Assembly (NCBI GenBank): GCA_944326155.1
Contig: CALVCV010000006.1
Coordinates: 1-64,000, forward strand
Direction of reading: 5' to 3'
Source: an uncultured Bacilli bacterium
Lineage (GTDB): Bacteria > Bacillota_I > Bacilli_A > ML615J-28 > CAG-313
Length of the DNA: 64,000 bases
The first letter of the stretch is position 1. Every line of letters starts with the position of its first letter. Position numbers and translations under genes: made by a program. Below the pieces are notes generated by a model that did no database searches, was not told where the DNA came from, and saw only the letters and a program-made list of their open reading frames with translations. This document shows positions 62,850-64,000 of the stretch, piece by piece.

Positions 62850-63854
62850 ATGAAAAGAACAATTTTTAAATTATTTTTAATTATCAATATATTGATAGCG
62901 ATTAGTTTTGCTACAGGTTGTAAGAAAAATAAACCAGTTGATGAAACTTTTCCTGAATTGGTCAATAAATTAACAAGTTATAAACTTGTAGGTACGCTTG
63001 AATCCAATTTTCCAAGTGGGACTAAAGAATGTAATGTGACTACTTATTATCAATCTCCTAATATGTATCGTGTTGAATTACAAAACCCTAACACGATTGA
63101 GACCCAAATTATGATTAAAAATTCAAATGGTGTTTTTGTTTTAGTGCCTAGTATCAATAAAACTTTTAAAGTTAATACTTCTTGGCCGGCAAATTCTAGT
63201 TATCCTTATTTATTACAATCTATTAGTAACGATATTATTAGTGATAGTAATATGATAACCAAAAAAGAAGGAAATAATACTATCTTAGAACTAAAAGCTA
63301 AACTTTTTAATAATGATCAAAATACGACGCAAAAGATTATTTTTGATGAAAATAAAATGCCAAAAGAAGTTTTATTATATGATGAAAATCAACATTTATT
63401 AACCCACTTTGTTGTAAAATCAGTAGAATTAAATGTATCTTTAGATCAACAATTATTTAAAACAACAGAATCATTAGAAACATTAAATGTGTATTATAAA
63501 GAAAATCCAGTTGAACATGATCGTCTTGTTGCTTATCCAACATATTTTCCTGATGGTACATCTTTAGAAGAAGAAGTAATTACGGGAGATGTAATGAATA
63601 AATTTGCTATTATGAAGTTTAGTGGGTCAACTAACTATACAATCATCCAAAAATTTTTAAATGATTCAGATACACAAGTTGTTGAATATGTAAATGGTGA
63701 TATATATGTGATGAATGGTTCATTTGTTTTTGTCAATGATAATAATATTGTTTTTTATACAAATGGTGTTCAATATACAATTGCATCAAATGAAGTAAGT
63801 ATCATGGAAATGATTAAAATGGGTGATTCTTTCCTTACATCAAATATTAAATAA
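62850..63854 (+). CDS. LolA-like lipoprotein (COG2834-type)
   Basis: 334 aa. Lipobox FATGC. The mature part has the half-barrel strand pattern of LolA/GerS/YdcC-like proteins: LVNKLTSYKLVGTLE, TTYYQSPNMYRVELQN, TQIMIKNSNGVFVLVP, and a second beta region with FFPDGT-like TYFPDGTSLEEEV. In Bacillus relatives (YdcC) it is linked to sporulation and often lies before alr; the gene beginning at 63948 could not be checked. Function unproven. Confidence 0.75.
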   Translation: MKRTIFKLFLIINILIAISFATGCKKNKPVDETFPELVNKLTSYKLVGTLESNFPSGTKECNVTTYYQSPNMYRVELQNPNTIETQIMIKNSNGVFVLVPSINKTFKVNTSWPANSSYPYLLQSISNDIISDSNMITKKEGNNTILELKAKLFNNDQNTTQKIIFDENKMPKEVLLYDENQHLLTHFVVKSVELNVSLDQQLFKTTESLETLNVYYKENPVEHDRLVAYPTYFPDGTSLEEEVITGDVMNKFAIMKFSGSTNYTIIQKFLNDSDTQVVEYVNGDIYVMNGSFVFVNDNNIVFYTNGVQYTIASNEVSIMEMIKMGDSFLTSNIK

Positions 63855-63859
63855 AATAC

Positions 63860-63892
63860 TATCACATACTATAATAGTATGTGATTTGTTTT
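63860..63892 (+). terminator. Rho-independent terminator
   Basis: ATCACATACTA / TAGTATGTGAT near-perfect palindrome followed by a T-rich tail. Confidence 0.8.
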
Positions 63893-63901
63893 TCATAAGT
63901 G

Positions 63902-63930
63902 TTGATAAAATAACTAAAATATGATATAAT
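63902..63930 (+). promoter_or_regulatory. Promoter of the last (partial) gene
   Basis: TTGATA (63902-63907), 17-nt spacer, TATAAT (63925-63930). Confidence 0.7.
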
Positions 63931-63947
63931 AAATAATGGTGATTAAA

Positions 63948-64000
63948 ATGAACAGTAAAATAATAAAATATTTATTTATAGTATTCGCTATTATATTATC
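63948..64000 (+). CDS. N-terminal start of a membrane or secreted protein (cut by the window)
   Basis: ATG 63948 after GGTG. Only 17 residues are visible: MNSKIIKYLFIVFAIIL, a Lys-rich start then a hydrophobic run, so it is a signal peptide or first membrane helix. Partial; no call possible. Confidence 0.55.
   Translation, partial: MNSKIIKYLFIVFAIIL

Overview
The window is very AT-rich, densely packed DNA from a low-GC Gram-positive-type bacterium (Bacillota/Mycoplasmatota side). TGA is a stop: there are translationally coupled ATGA junctions at 12890-12893, 18132-18135 and 27437-27440, and Trp is TGG, so the code is standard. The cell has an envelope: lgt, several lipobox proteins, a peptidoglycan amidase and secreted repeat proteins. 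It also carries hprK, whiA, glnS, a short SRP RNA and a PotA with an internal insertion. My inference is an uncultured, host- or sediment-associated lineage near Erysipelotrichales/Acholeplasmatales; a 16S rRNA gene, not present here, would decide this.

Layout. 1-3840 is an accessory, decayed region: an IS3-type transposase tail, a displaced polymorphic-toxin end (Hint pretoxin domain plus toxin) with a probable immunity gene, a protein joining a Fic-like helical region to a nucleotidyltransferase domain, and five 15-nt tandem repeats. 3844-10175 holds a split chromate transporter, a DUF134-NifX fusion with its own palindromic operator, a cytosolic-looking vWA protein, an alkyltransferase gene broken by three stops, and a membrane-anchored Nudix-like protein. 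10212-14980 is a polyamine uptake operon (XRE-cupin regulator, potABCD). 15030-18833 has a lipoprotein amidase, psuG and a small membrane protein. 18853-21698 is a copper operon (copA, copZ, csoR). 22318-29698 has tdk, tadA, the SRP RNA, a SGNH lipoprotein and two large related surface proteins.

29706-37588 is dnaE followed by glk (ROK), pgcA and pgi. dnaE is interrupted by an 813-nt group II intron that encodes no reverse transcriptase. The junctions can be placed to the base (31367/31368 and 32180/32181), splicing restores the conserved KMD-FLGL polymerase motif in frame, and candidate EBS1-IBS1 and EBS2-IBS2 pairings are visible. This is the most unusual object in the window, because replication polymerase production would depend on an RNA splicing event that needs help from elsewhere in the genome.

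37690-53335 carries a MATE exporter, pcp, and one long operon groES-groEL-coiled coil-B3/4-glnS-pcrA-hydrolase-ligA-uvrA. 53382-57388 is a MarR-controlled heterodimeric ABC exporter with a perfect operator over the -10 box. 57486-62453 is vanZ-hprK-lgt-HAD-trxB-whiA. The right edge has a DUF378 protein, a LolA-like lipoprotein and the start of one more gene.
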